Below are positions 23,066 to 34,653 of a stretch of DNA of 64,000 nucleotides, piece after piece. This stretch comes from Dysidea avara (Eukaryota; Porifera; Demospongiae; Dictyoceratida; Dysideidae). The stretch is from positions 6,721,098-6,785,097 of the forward strand of contig NC_089276.1 in assembly GCF_963678975.1 (NCBI RefSeq), read 5' to 3'. The position numbers were made by a program, and so were the translations under genes. Each line of letters begins with the position of its first letter. Position 1 is the first letter of the stretch. Below the pieces are notes generated by a model. It saw only the letters and a list, made by a program, of their open reading frames with translations, was not told where the DNA came from and did no database searches.

Positions 23066-23984
23066 CTGTAGAACAAAACAAGCACAATGGCTTAATAACT
23101 TAGGCAGGTCCCCTAATGTAACAATAATAAGAAAATTAAAATTTAACTTATCTCTATACATAGGTGCCAGCTAGAGAAAAATACATGTTGACAATGTTCT
23201 GAGTCACATATGCTATTTTGTTAAGCTACTTATTACTAGTCTGCCTGCCTACACTACAGTTTCAGTGAAACTTCTATAATCCGATGTTCATTTGGATGAG
23301 AAAATTGTGTTGGATTAATAAGGATGTCAGATTAATGAGAAATTTTGGTACATAAAATTATAGAGGTATTCTGGATTACAGAGATGTTGGATCAGAGAAG
23401 TTTGTACTGTACTTTCTGTGGTGATAATTTGACATACAGTTTGTGGGAAAAATTGAACCAGATCTGATAAGCTTTATACACTTTACACCAACACATCCTG
23501 CTTTGAAAAATTGTTCAATTTCGAAGTCATGGAATCTCCACCACGGAGTTTGAAAATTGAGGAAATTTCTTTTGGGTTCTGAGAATTTTCCAGCATATAG
23601 GAAGAACACACTTAAAAACTTGAATAAGGCTGTCAGCTATACAGGGATAGCATTACTACCATAGTATGGCCTACTATAGCTGAGGAATATTGTGTAGTAG
23701 GTGTCTACATTGCTGAATTGACACAATGAAATCTGATCAATAGCGATTGTATTTCAAACACAAGCCAATGACAACACAAATATAACACAATAGTAACATG
23801 AGCATTTGGCTGCTCATACAACTTGTTATGCATTTCATACATTTAGTATCCAACAACTAAACAGCATATTCCAGTGTATTACCAATTGACAACCATTGCA
23901 TGTATGAGCAAATAAATGTATAAAACCTTCTTTGGATATGTAATGAATATAATGTGCACTGTAACATTTACAATCTCCTTCCCA
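23066..23984. other. Intron segment 3' of the fold-back copy
   Basis: No gene recognised. It contains a degenerate pogo-like MITE at 23,257-23,409; the rest is unassigned. Confidence 0.55.
23257..23409. mobile_element. Degenerate pogo/Tigger-like MITE
   Basis: The left end TACAGTTTCAGTGAAACTTC and the right end (reverse complement TACAGTACAAACTTCTCTG) are imperfect inverted repeats next to TA. Both are followed by the ATAATCCGA / TGATCCAACA words typical of pogo-family termini. About 153 bp, no coding capacity, heavily eroded. Confidence 0.5.
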
Positions 23985-24822
23985 AATCAAGACACACGGT
24001 AGTGTGTCGTGCGGCCCAAGAAGCCGGCGCGTAACACCCGTGAGTATATTGACAGGAAGAAAGAAAACGCAATTTTCGCACCTCCGTAGCTCTGTGCTTC
24101 CTTGATGAAACAAGACGATTTTTGCTGTGGACATTCCCTCCAACTGCAGCACTCCACATTCCAAATTTGAGCGAAATCGCTTCGCGCGTTCCCGAGATAT
24201 GCGACTTCAAAAATTGGCTCAGTTTCTTCGTTTTTTTTTTCTTCTTCTTATTTTTCTTTTTCTTGTCGCACACTTACAAAAACTGCTATAAAACGCGAAC
24301 GCGTTATCCGATTGCCTTGAAATTTGGCACACAGAAGGGGGATATAAAGGCGCATCTCGGTACCAACTTTGGCTGGAATACGATAAACAGGCAAAGAGTT
24401 ATGAGCGATTATTCACGAAAAATAACACCAATATGTTGTCACGCCTACAGGGTAAACCGCGTATGGGAAGAAGCTGAAAATCGGTGGGTGAATAGGTTAA
24501 CTATTGAACCTCAAACCTTTTGTGGTTTGAAAGAAATCGAGCTAAAAACCAGGAAGATACAACGAAAAAACCAACAGTGTGTAACAATTACGCAATCGAG
24601 ATAGCTAATAAAAAAACGACTGCTTGCCACGCCTACCAGATAAACCGCTTAGGGTAATGCTTTGAAAATCGTTGTACAGATGGAGTAATCATCTTAGAAA
24701 GGCTCATCAATGGTGTAGAAGAATAAGACTTAAAGCCACGGAGTTATAACACGAAATCCAACTTGGTGTAGCAAGTGCGAGATCGAGATACTCTAATAGA
24801 GCAGTCATCCTAATAGAGCAGT
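23985..24822. mobile_element. Central module of the fold-back element, second copy
   Basis: Matches 6,592-7,217 and continues into a diverged relative of 7,218-7,400. It starts with the same double hairpin (GACACAC-ggta-GTGTGTC, then GCGGCCCAAGAAGCCGGCGC), then TGAGTATATTGACAGGAAG, pyrimidine-rich TTCTTCTT tracts, and two degenerate ~180-bp modules (about 24,440-24,600 and 24,625-24,790) each opening CACGCCTACcaG.TAAACCGC. Short frames are not conserved as protein between copies. The forward-array arm present at the first locus is absent here. Confidence 0.8.
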
Positions 24823-27269
24823 CACCCTGAAGAGAATTCAAGAGATCAGCTAGAAATAAGAAACCTGTATAGAGATCAGCTACACAAAAGTCACCCTGTA
24901 GAGAGATCAGCTAGAAGAAGTTACCTTGTAGGGAGTTCATGCAACTATGAAAAGAGATAGTTCAGCTAGAAAAAATCACCTTGTATTGTTCAGCTACAAA
25001 GAAACCACCATGTAGAGAGTTGAGCTACAAACAAATCACCCTGTGGAGAGATCAATAGAAGAAGTTACCTTGCAAAGAGTTCAGCTACAAAGAAACCATC
25101 ATGTAGAGAGTTCAGCTACAAACAAATCTCCCTGTAGAGAGATTAGCTAGAAGAAGTTACCTTGTAGAGAGTTCAGCTACAAAGAAACCATCATGTAGAG
25201 AGTTCAGCTACAAACAAATCTCCCTGTAGAGAGATCAGCTAGAAGAAGTTACCTTGTAGAGAGTTCGGTTTCAAACAAATCACACTGTAGAAAGATCAGC
25301 TAGAAGAGGTCACCTTGTAGAGAGTTCAGTTACAAAAAAAACCACCATGTAGAGAACTCAGCTACAAACTAGTGACCTTGTAGAGACATCAGCTAGAAGA
25401 AGGTACCTTGTAGAGAGTTCAGCTACAAAGAAACCATTCTTTAAAGAGCTCAGCTGCAAACAAATCACCTGTAAAGAATTCAGCTACAAATAAATCACCC
25501 TGTAGAAAGATGAGCTAGAAAAAGTTACCTTGTAGAGAGTTCAGTTACAAAGAAACCACCATGTAGAGAATTCAGCTACAAACTAGTGACCCTGTAAAGA
25601 CATCAGCTAGAAGAAGTTACCTTGAGAGAGTTCAGCTACAAAGAAACCATTATTTAAAGAGCTCAGCTGCAAACAAATCACCTATACAGAATTCAGCTAC
25701 AAACAAATCACCATGTAGAGAGATCAGCTAGAAGAAGTTAACTTGTAGAGAGTTCAGCTGCAAAGAAACCATCATTTAGAGAGTTCAGCTTCAAACAAAT
25801 CACCTGTAGAGAGTTCAGCTACAAACAAATCACCCTGTAGAGAGATCAGCTAGAAGAAGTTACCTTGTAGAGAGTTCAGCTACAAAGAAACCACCATGTA
25901 GAGAGTTCAGCTGCAAAGAAATCACCCTGTATAAAATTCTGCCACGAACAAATTGCCCTGTAGAAAGATCAGTTAGAAGAAGTTACCTTGTAGAGAGTTC
26001 AGCTACAAAGAAACCATTCTGTAAAGAGCTCAGCTGCAAACAAATCACCTGTACAGAATTCAGCTACAAACAAATCACCCTGTAGAGAGATCAGCTAGAA
26101 GAAATTACTTAGTAGAGAGTTCAGCTACAAAGAAACCACCATGTAGAGAATTCAGCTGCAAACAAATCACCCTGTAGAAAATACAGCCACAAACAAATTG
26201 CCCTGTAGAAAGATCAGTTAGAAGAAGTTACCTTTTAGAGAGTTCAGCTACAAAGAAACCACCCTGTAGAGAGATCAGCTAGAAGAAGTTACCTTGTAGA
26301 TCGTTCAGCTACAAACAAATCACCCTGTAGAGAGATCAGCTAGAAGAAGTTACCTTGTAGAGAGTTCAGCTACAAAGAAACCACCATGTAGAGAGTTCAG
26401 CTGCAAAGAAATCACCCTGTAGAAAATTCTGCCAAAAACAAATTGCCCTGTAGAAAGATCAGTTAGAAGAAGTTACCTTTTAGAGAGTTCAGCTACAAAG
26501 AAACCATTCTGTAAAGAGCTCAGCTGCAAACAAATCACCTGTACAGAATTCAGCTACAAACAAATCACCCTGTAGAGAGATCAGCTAGAAGAAATTACCT
26601 TGCAGATAGTTCAGCTACAAACAAATCTCCCTGTAGAGAGATCAGCTAGAAGAAATTACCTTGTAGAGAGTTCAGCTACAAAGAAACCATTCTGTAAAGA
26701 GCTCAGCTGCAAACAAATCACCTGTACAGAATTCAGCTACAAACAAATCACCCTGTAGAGAGATCAGCTAGAAGAAATTACCTTGCAGATAGTTCAGCTA
26801 CAAACAAATCTCCCTGTAGAGAGATCAGCTAGAAGAAATTACCTTGTAGAGAGTTCAGCTACAAAGAAACCATTCTGTAAAGAGCTCAGCTGCAAACAAA
26901 TCACCTGTACAGAATTCAGCTACAAACAAATCACCCTGTAGAGAGATCAGCTAGAAGAAATTACCTTGTAGATAGTTCAGCTACAAACAAATCACGCTTT
27001 AGAAAGATCAGTTAGAAGAAGTTACTTTGTAGAGAGTTCAGCTACAAAGAAACCATTTTGTAAAGAGCTCAGCTGCAAACACATCGCCTGTACAGAATTC
27101 GGCTACCAACAAATCACCCTGTAGAGAGATCAGCTAGAAGAAGTTACCTTGTAGATAGTTCAGCTACAAACAAATCTCCCTGTAGAGAGATCAGCTAGAA
27201 GAAATTGCCTTTATAGAGAGTTCAGCTACAAAGAAACCATCACGTGGAGAGTTCAGCTGCAAAGAAATC
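24823..27269 (-). repeat. Tandem array of ~30-bp units within an Ig-gene intron
   Basis: Same units as at 7,455-8,194 (GTAGAGAGTTCAGCTACAAA, AGATCAGCTAGAAGAAGTTA), reverse orientation relative to 2,541-6,110. Local higher-order duplications are visible: the ~180-bp block around 26,500-26,680 repeats at about 26,680-26,860 and again after it. Confidence 0.93.
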
Positions 27270-27378
27270 ACCACTGCCCAAATTTCAAGGCAATAGCTCT
27301 TTCCAATCTGAAGTTATCAATTGTGAAAGTTGGCAAATTGGATGTGTGTGGAAGGCCCCTTTTTGCAAATCCGGTCAC
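27270..27378. mobile_element. MITE type B, half copy
   Basis: Only one terminal inverted repeat remains (GGATGTGTGTGGAAGGCCCC to CCGGTCAC), plus the adjacent interior. The other half is replaced by the tandem array. The boundary with the array at about 27,270 marks a deletion or rearrangement relative to the complete copy at 2,284-2,520. Confidence 0.75.
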
Positions 27379-27542
27379 ATATGTATTATATATATAATTT
27401 GTACATTTACTGATAAAATATTTTAAGTATATCTACTTCATCTTTACTTCTTCCTGTAGTAAAGAAAAAAAACATAGGTTAAAAAAGTCCCAAAGCTGGC
27501 CATAGGCCGGCTTTGGGGTATACAAATACAAAAAGAAATGAA

Positions 27543-27863
27543 ATCTAATCCAAAACAGCCAAGCTGTAAAAAAAGTGTGCGGCCCTCAGAAAGGCTATGG
27601 TGAAAAAAGATGTGAAATCCAAGGTGGCGGCCAAGAAATGGCTGTGATGGTAGGTTAATGGTAAAAATTTTAATGACGACAATTCAGGTGAATTTTTGTG
27701 CCGCTTCACAAAATTTACCTGAATTGTCATTATTAAAATTTTTACCATTAACCTACCATCACAGCCATTTCTTGGCCGCCACCTTGGATTTCACATCTTT
27801 TTTCACCATAGCCTTTCTGAGGGCCGCACACTTTTTTTACAGCTTGGCTGTTTTGGATTAGAT
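27543..27863. mobile_element. Fold-back MITE, type A (copy 2)
   Basis: ATCTAATCCAAAACAGCC at the left and its reverse complement at the right, near-perfect arms around a short centre at about 27,700. The sequence between it and the half MITE B (about 27,380-27,540) is the reverse complement of 2,128-2,283, so this element belongs to the inverted copy of the composite block. Confidence 0.9.
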
Positions 27864-28335
27864 ATATATACATTGACAGTGTATTGGAAGAGCCATGTGA
27901 TTGTCACATGGTATTGTCCATTAACGAAACCTTCCTATTCACCACAGAGGTCTTTCACTATTCAGAAGGCCATGATAAAATTTCATGGTCACTTGTAAAC
28001 ACTCCAGTATCTTTATGGCATATGCTAATTCATTACTAGCTGATCACCCACACATACTCCCCAATTTTAATATTATGGTCACACATAGTCACATCATCCT
28101 AGCAATGTGTTCATACCTTACCATCCCCCACATGGACTGGCTGACTGACTACTGGTGGATTACACATTTACTAGTGCTACTGTACATCATAGTTGTTTAT
28201 TTGCCATTGATATACCAGAATGGGACCAGAATTTAAGTGGCATGCTGAGGGTGTATGTAAGTAGTGTGTAGTGTGTGTGTGCGTGCGTGCGTGCATGCTT
28301 GCATGCGTGCTTGCGTGCATGCATGATATACTCAC
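27864..28335. other. Intron segment
   Basis: No gene recognised. It holds a GTGC/ATGC-type low-complexity run at 28,270-28,325 next to the Ig exon donor. Confidence 0.6.
28270..28325. repeat. (GTGC/ATGC)n low-complexity run
   Basis: Alternating purine-pyrimidine run, a potential Z-DNA tract, starting about 10 bp downstream of the Ig exon donor in transcript sense. Confidence 0.85.
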
Positions 28336-28638
28336 CCACTACAGTGATATTTACTATGTCACTGTTTATGGTAGCAAGACCAGATTGACTACTATCAGCT
28401 TCACAGTAGTACACACCAGAATCATTAAACTCAGCCACCATAACTGTCAATGTACTAGTGATACTGTTCATTGAGGTAGTATCAACAATAACTCTATTAC
28501 TGCTATCAGTGATAATGGTATTGTTGAGGTACCATTGTATGGATGGTCTGGGGAAACCTTCTGCAGTACAGACAAGTGTAAAACTGCTTTCAATCACCAC
28601 CTCCTGACCCAGTGAATTAGTAGTGAATACTGGACCAA
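28336..28638 (-). CDS. Ig-domain exon, type C (I-set like)
   Basis: 303 bp, 101 codons. Acceptor CATATCAACAG, donor GTGG|GTGAGTA. The domain reads VGPVFTTNSLGQEV onward, with cysteine in TLVCTAEGFPRPSIQW (16 residues, tryptophan included) and FNDSGVYYCEADSSQSG as the second cysteine motif. The FPRPxIxWY segment is typical of I-set domains in adhesion molecules and receptor kinases. Sequon NNT and a final NIT are present. It has no close copy in the window. Confidence 0.88.
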
Positions 28639-30586
28639 CTGTTGATATGAAGAAAACAATCTGATTAACACTCAATTTATATGACAAAATGATCTCTATC
28701 TAAAATATCATGAATGTAAAATGGCTTCCAACAAAAATTAGCACAGTAGGGATATCCACTTCTCATTGTTTTACAGTATTTGGACATTACGTACTACTCC
28801 GATCCAGCTTGTTTCAGTACTTTTTATTGCAGCACTATATGCTCTGGTGCCCTACTCTAATTTAAAGTTCCTAATTTTTTCTTATACTTGTTTGCGAACT
28901 TTTTTTTACAAGCTCATGACCACTAAATAGCCTGCTTTTACAAAACCAGTCACAATATTATATAGAGTTAATCACAGCACTATATAATGACTCATAAAAT
29001 AATAACTGATTAGTGGGCGTGGCTCTACATAAGCCTGCAGACAAGAATGGACATGGATTCATGCATACCTACAGACTAACAATGGGTGTGGCTACTGTAT
29101 ACCTACAGACAGTAATTTACATAAGTGGGCATGGCTCACAAAAAAGCAGGGCTATGCTATGATGCGTTACTACTTGTCCACATCATTATACTAATTAATT
29201 TAGCACATGATCCAATCCAGGTCAGACCCAGACAATCTGTAAAGTGGGACCTGGATGACCCGACTTGGTGTTATGACTTACAAATGGCTAGTTCACCACG
29301 AGTTGCTCTTACTGATCAATATCAACAACCAACTTCGTAAACCACCAAACCACGTGTGTTCAAATAATTTGGTACAACGCTAAACTAACCACGTGTATTC
29401 GAATAGTTTGATACACTTGTAGATGGAAACCCTACTGTAGTCTATTAACACTATCAGCGGTAGAACCTTGACTGATGGCCATGGTAAAGAAGGATAAAAG
29501 GTAAGACTATAGTGCAAGCATTGTATGTTCATCAGCATACCAAAGGTTTTTCTTCATTGAATTAGAAATGTTTCTGTGAAAAAATTAGAGCTGTAGCCAG
29601 TTTTCCGCTACACTTAACTGAACACATCAGGCAGGCAGGCATTAGTAAATTCCGTTAAATAAATTTTTTTTTTTAAATTCTGTAGCAACTTGACAGAAAC
29701 GTTCCAGGTCAATCTGAAGACACTTTTGGGCTTGATTTTACCCAACCAATACTGCCATGTTGTTGTGAAGAAAAATTGAGGCAGGTTATTGGGTTATATT
29801 ATATCACAGGCCACATACACACCTTCAATGTCCCTACTATACAGTACTATCATACTGTATGAGACTTTAGTATAGGTGCCTATGGAGAAACATTTTTGAT
29901 TGGTCATATCTCAGCCAAGAAAAAAATGGAACTATAGTCAACAGGCATGGTTATAAGACACTAATTTAAGTGCCTATTGTAAAACTTTTGATTGTAGATT
30001 TTGACTATAGCGTACATTCATCTCCATACCTGTTAGTTAGAGTTCCAGAGTTTCTATTTTGGCTGAAATATGATTGATCAAAAAGTTTTTTCCATAGGCA
30101 CCTGTACATGTAAATATCAAAGTCCCCCACTATTGATAGCCATTATACATTTGTGACATCATTTTGAAGAGAGGTCATTCTGACGAGACTAATTTTATGA
30201 ATTTGGCTAATATAAGGAACCATTACATAAGTAGGCACTGCACATTGGTATTAGCCACCTGGCAAATTTGGTTAACTTTAATGTTTGTGATGCTAATTCA
30301 TCAAACTTCCATCATCTTTACAATACATAGCTAATACTGTAGATCTCAATATTATAGGTAAACATAACACAAACCTGTGAATGGCATGATACATCATTTG
30401 TAGCAAACAATTCATAGATTTAAACTGTCAAAACATTCTTTGATGGTACAATTATCAATAATTCCAAAGGAATTTTACTTGACTTGAGAAAGTCTCAAGA
30501 TCAAAACTATTTTGTATATTATTTGCATCTAAATGTGTTTTGAATTATTATTCTAAATGCGCCATGTTCATGTGTGGCAAACTCAC
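28639..30586. other. Intron with MITE and GTGGGCGTGGCT repeats
   Basis: No gene recognised. It contains three spaced variants of GTGGGCGTGGCT (about 29,013-29,135), a tandem pair CCACGTGTgTTCaAATA near 29,350-29,410, and a MITE at 29,873-30,104. About 29,685-29,790 resembles 32,385-32,500, next to the neighbouring type-A exon. Confidence 0.55.
29873..30104. mobile_element. MITE type D with ~80-bp inverted repeats
   Basis: Left end TAGGTGCCTATGGAGAAACA, right end TTCCATAGGCACCTG; the arms extend inward through TTTTTGAT..GTCATAT.TCAGCCAA and pair over about 80 bp. 232 bp in all, flanked by TA on both sides, consistent with a Tc1/mariner-type TA target duplication. No frame. Confidence 0.8.
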
Positions 30587-30838
30587 CATACACAGTTATG
30601 GTACTGTTATTAGTTCCAGCATCATTAGTGACAGTACAAGTGTAATCCCCTCCATCAACTGTAGCTAGATCACTAATAGTAAGGGTGCTGGTGTTAGTAG
30701 TTGTGGTGGCTGAGAATGTATTAGTCCTACTCCAACTGTATTCTAAGTCTGGTCCACCCTCTGATGAACAGTTCAACTCTAACTGATCTCCATTATCATA
30801 TGTGTTATCACCCATGATGACCACATTGTATGGAGCAA
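30587..30838 (-). CDS. Ig-domain exon, type A (copy 6, 3'-most)
   Basis: 252 bp, 84 codons. Acceptor ATCCTTCAG, donor TATG|GTGAGT. VAPYNVVIMGDNTYDNGD is followed by LELNCSSEGGPDLEYSW and VDGGDYTCTVTNDAG: both cysteines, tryptophan and tyrosine corner present. It differs from its five siblings mostly at the final strand (TNNSTITVY), which gains a sequon NNS. Confidence 0.9.
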
Positions 30839-32655
30839 CTGAAGGATGAGACATATACAACAGTAAGTTACTGTCTACCAAAAGACATGCGTTGGGACTA
30901 AGCAATGTCTTGTAACTACAAAGCTAAAAGCATTAACCACTTTGTTAGTCTGAGGGCGTCATTTAGTTAGCCAGAGCAAGTTGATGTTCTGTTACTTTTA
31001 AAAACTAAGTGCCAAACATTTCCCACTATAAGTAGGTACATATTTTAAATATCTTCAAAACTATGGTATTATTCATTTCTTATTCATTTTGTAAGTCAGT
31101 AATGACCTTATTTTGCTGCTAAGGAAGCATACGGAATTCTGCTTTAAATCACAAACAACACTTAGAACTATCTTCTTAACTGTGTTTATTGTTGTTTTCT
31201 ATCTATGGTGCTTCTGGATAAAGACTTGGTTCTGCTCCAAGAGGGTTGTTCCCTTGTTTTACCAGAAGACATATGCAATTTCTGGTTGGAGTGAGCAAAG
31301 CAAGTGTCAGCTCGCCTCAAAGTCACCAAAAACGTACCTTCATACAGACAGTGAAGGACATCACTATGACAAACCTAAGGTTAGCATTATAGGGTTAGGG
31401 TCGGGTTCAGCTCTTCACCCGGGTGTAGGTTCTCCTTACCATGCAGATGTTACTAAGATAGAAACGTACAGGAGGAGGGTAGCTAGCAGTGGTAGCACAG
31501 CTGGTACCACACTGGCCTTACACACCAGTGTACACCCCATAGGTCCAGGTTCAAGCCCTGGAAATTTTGAGGCTTTTTCATCTTGATAATGTTTTTGTCC
31601 AAGTTTTCTTATCATGTACTTCCATACATTTTGTGTCTGAATGCGTGCAACAGCAATATTAATTACTGAAAAGTGCAGTGTCCATTACGCTTTGTCTTCA
31701 GCTACATTCCACCAATACAAATGAAGAACAGTAAGAGAAGTGTCTTAGCAATCACTGCAGAAAATACGGCAATAAGCATAATAACTACCACCACAGCAAC
31801 CACAAATCAACACCTTACACTGTCAGCGAAAAGAACTGGGACACAAAGGATGTCCGTAATGTGTGCGTGTATAGGGCTGCAATGAATGTCAAATTTTGTA
31901 TCTGGATATTTGGATGTCTTAACGAATGATTACTTAATTATTTGGTAACACTTTGATTAATGCAAAAGTGCTAGAATCCAGCTACATATTGCCACATACA
32001 TGGCCACTTTCTCTCTGAAGTATATGCAAAATTAATGGTGGTTGTCTCTAATCAATTTTACAAGGCAGAACAGTCCATCTTGTAGAAGTATAGCCAGTAA
32101 CCAACACCATTTTGACTGTAAACAGTAATTTAATTACTAGTAAATGAATATCCAAATGGTAAAATTATTATCCGGATAAAATCTTAACAAATGAATATCC
32201 AAATGAAATAAATGTTTGTTGCAACTTTAGTGTCTATTGTATGTACTACAGTTGGCAAAAGAGACAAAGTGATATCGAACAGTGAAAAAAGTCAAGTCTG
32301 TAGCCTTATGCATTGTCAAGTTATGCTTTGGCTGAAGGCATCAGTTAACAAAAAAATTCAGTCAAATAGGAAATTTTTAAAATTTCAAAGAAACTTGTTA
32401 AAAAGATGTGGAGTTACTCTGAAGGCATTTTTGGGCTTGGTTAATGTTTAACCAATTCCGCCAAGCTCTTTCGATGGAAAACTGAGGCTGTTTTTCAGGC
32501 GATTTTGAAGGGCAAGAAAGCCCAAAACTCCATACATATGTATAGTGAACAGCTTGGATGATTTCATTGAGTTATGAATGAACCAATTCAACAAACATAA
32601 GGTGGTAGCTTGAGTAAACCTGCCCTTGTTGAATGGCTTTATAATCTCAACTCAC
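30839..32655. other. Intron with tRNA-derived SINE-like sequence
   Basis: Apart from the tRNA-like promoter at 31,482-31,562 no gene is supported. The 157-codon frame at 31,113-31,586 runs through the SINE and has no recognisable domain. 31,890-32,210 is AT-rich, with the word ATATCCAAATG and its inverse. Confidence 0.55.
31482..31562 (+). mobile_element. tRNA-derived SINE head (Val-like)
   Basis: A-box TAGCACAGCTGG at 31,493-31,504 and B-box GGTTCAAGCCC at 31,548-31,558, 55 bp apart start to start. The T-arm CCAGG-TTCAAGC-CCTGG pairs perfectly. A loop CTTACAC with flanks CTGGc/aCCAG resembles a tRNA-Val anticodon arm with one mismatch. No 3'-CCA-like acceptor pairing is evident, so this is an RNA polymerase III-type SINE or tRNA pseudogene rather than a working tRNA. 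Confidence 0.6.
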
Positions 32656-32907
32656 CATTCACAGCGATGGTGTTCATACTAGTTCCAGCATCATTAGTGA
32701 CAGTACAAGTGTAATCCCCTCCATCAACTGTAGCTAGACCACTAATAGTAAGGGTGCTGGTGTTAGTAGTTGTGGTGGCTGAGAATGTATTAGTCCTACT
32801 CCAACTGTATTCTAAGTCTGGTCCACCCTCTGATGAACAGTTCAACTCTAACTGATCTCCATCATCATATGCGTTATCACCCATGATGACCACATTGTAT
32901 GGAGCAA
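32656..32907 (-). CDS. Ig-domain exon, type A (copy 5)
   Basis: 252 bp, 84 codons. Acceptor ATCCTTCAG, donor AATG|GTGAGT. The core is as in the other A exons (NCSSEGGPDLEYSW, DYTCTVTNDAG). Distinct residues are NAYDDGD near the start and TSMNTIAVN at the end. It is separated from copy 6 by a 1.8-kb intron and from copy 4 by a 5.5-kb intron swollen by a LINE. Confidence 0.9.
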
Positions 32908-34358
32908 CTGAAGGATAAGACATATGTATACACAGAAGTAAGTCAGTGTGTATAACTAAAATCTGTGTGATGTGAAGAAATTCACAACATGCAGATACAT
33001 ACCGTACATAAAATAACAACCTATAATTATATAAAACCTGCAAATTAGCTTTTAAGTCCTAATGAAAGCTGGAATAACTGAAGTAACTCCAACATGATAC
33101 TTTACCATCTTGTTTACTCTTTCTCTACAATTCGGAACATGGACAGCTCAAAATAAACTCCAGTGTGAACCAATCAAGTTGTGCTAGTTATAGCCCAGAT
33201 GCCATTAACTTGTGCTAGGAGTGTAAAATGTGAATGTATTTTGGATCTCAAGTTATGATTTAGCAAATGTTCCCGCTGTCAAAGTTTTCCTCAGTGTGGT
33301 ATCCCATTGGCTGCTATTGCAGAAACAAACCATGGGATTTGGGATTAATTATTGCACCCTTACTATTGAAATTAATGTATGGCAAGCTAAATCACTATAT
33401 AAAACAAATGGGTTTACTTAAATTATGCTTTGTAGTACTGATTCGTACAAGTCTATCCCCTAGTAATTGCATTAAAAGTTCCTCCATATATCTTAAACCT
33501 ACCAGGTGAGTTAGCATTTTTCTTGAACTTCTTTTATGACTTTTTTGGTGACTAGAGAGAACCAATGAGCTGTTAAAGTTTAAACTTTGGGATAATGCAG
33601 GCTATTGAATTTGAGTCAGCTATTGATCAATCTGCTGCTGCTGCTCAATATGCATACGGATCCAGCATGAATCTTAGGATAGCAAACAGTGACCTGGAAA
33701 TTTGAAGCTACAAAAACCAGATTAATTAACAGCCAAATAAGCCAAGTGTTATTATAACTCTTGTGTTTCGTTGGTAACTGTTTGCTAAATTTTCTATAGC
33801 ATAGAGGATACTTGCTGTAGTACAATGTCACTGTTGGCAAAATAAAATTTGCCAAATTGTTAACAAAACACATGCCTGTATTTAATTACTTATTAATCAC
33901 TATACTTGGCGTGCTACTTTGTGTGTCTTTAGGCATCTACTATTAATTATCAAACAATCCCAGTTCAGTTTATCTGAAATAATGTAAATAGTGGCTCTCT
34001 TGTTTTTCTAAACTGCAATTGAGGGTGCCACAACGTATATTTCCAAACTGGCCATTGGACTTGTGCACAGTTACTCAAGGGACTGATTGGTTCCATCAGC
34101 ATCAGGTTTACATGCTTGAAATTGAAGGTCTACACAACCAGCCACAGGGTACAAGCAAAGAATATTCCTCACGAGTAAAATATTTGGGTGGTGAAAATTT
34201 CTTTCTCCGTAAGGTACGTAACAGACATGCAAAAACCATTAAAAGAAAATGATATAATAAATAGCTAATCCAATTAGTTGACAATAGAAGTCTATTAAGT
34301 ACAAGTAATGATATTTTGAATAGTCAATCAGATTGCCAATATAAGAGCCTTTTAAGTA
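32908..34358. other. Intron, nothing recognised
   Basis: About 1.45 kb with only short featureless frames; no repeat family of the window was identified. Confidence 0.5.
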
Positions 34359-34496
<138 letters not shown>

Positions 34497-34569
34497 CTTA
34501 GGCTTTGGCTTGTTACATCATTACTATTGTCTGTACAATGTGTTGTACATGTAGAATTTCATTAAATCC

Positions 34570-34570
<1 letters not shown>
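34497..34570 (+). mobile_element. 3'-end stub of the RLE LINE
   Basis: CTTAGGCTTTGGCTTG to CATTAAATCCG matches the 3' untranslated end at about 37,615-37,680 (CTTAGGCTTTGCTTG to TATCAAATCCG). It is a severely 5'-truncated copy sitting between (TAG)46 and (TAG)27, same orientation as the longer copy. Confidence 0.85.

Positions 34571-34651
<81 letters not shown>
34571..34651. repeat. (TAG)27 microsatellite
   Basis: 81 bp of uninterrupted TAG separating the short LINE stub from the 5' edge of the long LINE copy. Confidence 0.98.

Positions 34652-34652
<1 letters not shown>

Positions 34653-34653
<1 letters not shown>

Noticed and set aside
24823..27269. Possible CRISPR-like array because of regular ~30-bp units
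   Set aside because: The units are contiguous diverged tandem repeats with no distinct spacers, in animal DNA, and no cas genes are present.
31482..31562. Functional tRNA-Val gene
   Set aside because: T-arm and box sequences are good, but the acceptor stem does not pair and the anticodon stem has a mismatch, so SINE or pseudogene is more likely.
31113..31586. 157-codon plus-strand frame
   Set aside because: It runs through a tRNA-derived SINE head and ends in it; no domain, no splice logic, opposite strand to the Ig exons.
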